Assembly: GCA_945632055.1 (NCBI GenBank)
Contig: CALZCU010000093.1
Span: 1 to 5,378, forward strand
Source of the DNA: an uncultured Ruminococcus sp.
Lineage (GTDB): Bacteria > Bacillota > Clostridia > Oscillospirales > Acutalibacteraceae
Length of the DNA: 5,378 bases
Direction of reading: 5' to 3'
Below the pieces are notes generated by a model. It had not been told where the DNA came from and made no database searches. It worked only from the letters and a program-made list of their open reading frames with translations. This document shows, piece after piece, positions 4,051 through 5,378 of this stretch (position 1 is its first letter; each line of letters opens with the position of its first letter). The position numbers and the translations under genes were made by a program.

Positions 4051-5378
4051 TTATTCGCTGTGCGTCGGAGCCTGAGGAACTTCGCTGTGCTCTCCGCCGC
4101 CCTCGGCAGAGCTGCTTGAGCTGCCTGAGCCTTCACCGCCGGAGCTTTCGCCGCCACTGCTCTCTCCGCCTGAGCTTTCACCGCCGGAGCTTTCAACGCC
4201 CGAGCTTTCGCCGCCTGAACTGCTGCTCTCACCGCCTGAGCCGCTGCTGCCCTGTCCGGCTGAGCCGCTGCTCTCTCCGCCTGAGTTATTGCCGCCGTTG
4301 CTGTCATTATAATCTGCATTGTAATCATAATAACCGCCCATTGCAGGCATATTGTCCTCGGTGTAGTATCCGATGTATCTTCCCGAAGGATTGCTTGTTG
4401 TTACAATCAGTCCGTTGTGCGGATTATACTGCGCTTCAACGAGGTTCGGAGAGAGGTTGTATTCCTTCTGCTCCTTGCCCTCAAGATATTTGCCCATAAT
4501 GTTTGCAAAGAACCTTGGTGCAACGGTTCTTCCTACATCGCTTATGCTTGCCGGCTGGTCAAATCCGCACCAGGTTGCAAGCGTTGCATAGGGAGAAAGT
4601 CCGCAGAACCAGCTGTCCTTGTTTTCGTCGGTTGTACCGGTTTTGCCGATAACATCCCAGCCGCTGATTTTTGCGTGGGTTGCGCCTGTGTGACCGAGCT
4701 GGGTGTATTTCATATTATAGCTGAGGAGTCTGTTCATAATCGAAGCCGTTTCGGCAGAATAAGCCTGCTTAGGAACTGCGTCACGGTTGTCAATGATTAT
4801 GTTGTCCTCAGAGTCGGTGACATAGTAGTAGGTGTACGGCTTGTAGTAAAGACCGCCGTTGCCCATATAGTTGTAGGAAGCCGCCATTTCTCTTACGGAT
4901 ACACCGCCGTTCATACCGCCCATTGAGAGTGCGCCGAGGTTGCCTGCGTCCTGCTCAGAGAGCTTGCTGAAGCCCATTTTTGTGACAGCCTGCTCATATG
5001 CAACGGACGGACCTCCGATGAGGTTGAGGGTCTGAACTGCTGTTGCGTTTGATGAAATCTCAATTGCGTCGGGGAGAAGCATATCTCCCTGATAGTAGCC
5101 GTAGGCGTTGTTAGGTCCGGTTATAACCTGTCCCTTTTCATTCGTCCAGTTGTCAACAGGGGAGTCCTTGACAAGCGAGGAATAGTAAAGCATTTTATTG
5201 TCGATTGCATAGGGATAGACGATTACGGGCTTAATTGACGAACCGGGCTGGAGCGAGGAATGAGTTGCTCTGTCCCACTCAAGCGCCCTTGTTTTTCTCT
5301 TGGAGCTACCGACAGTTGCAATCACCCTGCCGTCAAAGTCCATAAGTACAGAGGCTATTTGCAAATCCGAATCATAGC
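4051..5378 (-). CDS. Class A (PBP1A-type) penicillin-binding protein, C-terminal transpeptidase part (5' end beyond the window)
   Basis: Membrane-anchored enzyme cross-linking peptidoglycan outside the cell. The frame is open to the window edge (upstream codons read YDSDLQIAS), so the glycosyltransferase domain and membrane anchor expected of this family are outside. About 442 codons are visible. All three penicillin-binding motifs are present in order and spacing: SSIK in QPGSSIKP with catalytic Ser at 5239-5241, SSN (SxN) in IEISSNATAV at 5047-5055, and KTG in GKTGTTDENK at 4636-4644. The DRATHSSLQPGSS approach to the active site and the SWFCGLSPYATLATWCG stretch after KTG are typical of the PBP1A family. 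After about position 4300 the protein ends in a low-complexity Gly/Ser/Glu tail of roughly 80 residues. There is no true ATG at 5364; that codon is TTG and internal. Beta-lactams would be expected to acylate the Ser. hom starts 178 bp downstream. Confidence 0.94.
   Translation of the reverse strand, partial: YDSDLQIASVLMDFDGRVIATVGSSKRKTRALEWDRATHSSLQPGSSIKPVIVYPYAIDNKMLYYSSLVKDSPVDNWTNEKGQVITGPNNAYGYYQGDMLLPDAIEISSNATAVQTLNLIGGPSVAYEQAVTKMGFSKLSEQDAGNLGALSMGGMNGGVSVREMAASYNYMGNGGLYYKPYTYYYVTDSEDNIIIDNRDAVPKQAYSAETASIMNRLLSYNMKYTQLGHTGATHAKISGWDVIGKTGTTDENKDSWFCGLSPYATLATWCGFDQPASISDVGRTVAPRFFANIMGKYLEGKEQKEYNLSPNLVEAQYNPHNGLIVTTSNPSGRYIGYYTEDNMPAMGGYYDYNADYNDSNGGNNSGGESSGSAGQGSSGSGGESSSSGGESSGVESSGGESSGGESSGGESSGGEGSGSSSSSAEGGGEHSEVPQAPTHSE
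4126..4239 (-). repeat. 15-bp tandem coding repeat (SSGGE units) in the PBP tail
   Basis: The tail encodes repeated SSGGE pentapeptides with SSS and GSG variants, from about SGSGGESSSS to SSGGEGSGSS. At the DNA level the unit is an imperfect 15 bp. For example CCGCCGGAGCTTTC on the plus strand recurs at 4136-4149 and 4181-4194, 45 bp (three units) apart. Such arrays change length by slippage. In the other frames this stretch gives long Ala/Arg- or Ser/Arg-rich open frames that are not genes. Confidence 0.8.

Noticed and set aside
3857..4075. Plus-strand 72-codon open frame containing RADNIRPY
   Set aside because: It covers the start of hom, the hom promoter region, the REP-like palindrome and the PBP stop. 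RADNIRPY is a translated repeat, so this is a typical spurious frame.
4011..4328. Minus-strand Ala/Lys/Arg-rich open frame with KAPAVKAQA repeats
   Set aside because: It is an alternative reading of the 15-bp repeats in the PBP tail. It looks like a repetitive basic protein but has no separate start signal, and the PBP frame explains the DNA.
4002..4499. Plus-strand 165-codon Arg/Ser/Cys-rich open frame
   Set aside because: It is antisense to the PBP tail. The composition follows from the GC-rich repeat, not from a gene.

Overview
The window reads as chromosomal DNA of a Gram-positive anaerobe of the class Clostridia, probably an Oscillospiraceae/Ruminococcus-like gut bacterium. This is inferred from three things: protein style (a clostridial FtsX-type exporter pair, a monofunctional LysC with two ACT domains, a PBP1A with a Ser/Gly/Glu tail), AGGAGG-type ribosome binding sites, and a dispersed palindromic repeat of a kind I recall from these genomes. 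Base composition is fairly even. All five genes lie on the minus strand, so transcription runs from high to low coordinates.

In transcription order: (1) the C-terminal part of a class A penicillin-binding protein (4051-5378, N-terminus beyond the window); (2) a 178-bp spacer with a strong palindrome and a candidate hom promoter; (3) hom, homoserine dehydrogenase (2637-3872); (4) a 170-bp spacer with several hairpins; (5) lysC, aspartate kinase (1261-2466), with a well-placed internal ribosome binding site that probably yields a separate ACT-domain subunit, ending at an intrinsic terminator; (6) a good sigma-A-type promoter driving an ABC exporter pair, the ATPase (388-1089) and the first 117 codons of its FtsX-like permease (1-353, cut by the window edge).

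The functional core is hom-lysC. Aspartate kinase makes aspartyl phosphate and homoserine dehydrogenase reduces aspartate semialdehyde to homoserine, so together they control flux from aspartate to threonine, methionine and (through LysC) lysine. Both carry ACT domains and are probably feedback regulated. The PBP builds peptidoglycan outside the membrane. LysC also feeds the diaminopimelate branch used for peptidoglycan, but I see no sign that the genes are co-regulated. The exporter pair is a separate transcription unit of unknown substrate.

I found no mobile element, CRISPR array, tRNA, rRNA or recognisable riboswitch. The genes are ordinary housekeeping and transport genes. The points worth a second look are small: the internal lysC start, the structured hom-lysC spacer, the dyads over two promoters, the dispersed palindrome and the low-complexity PBP tail.
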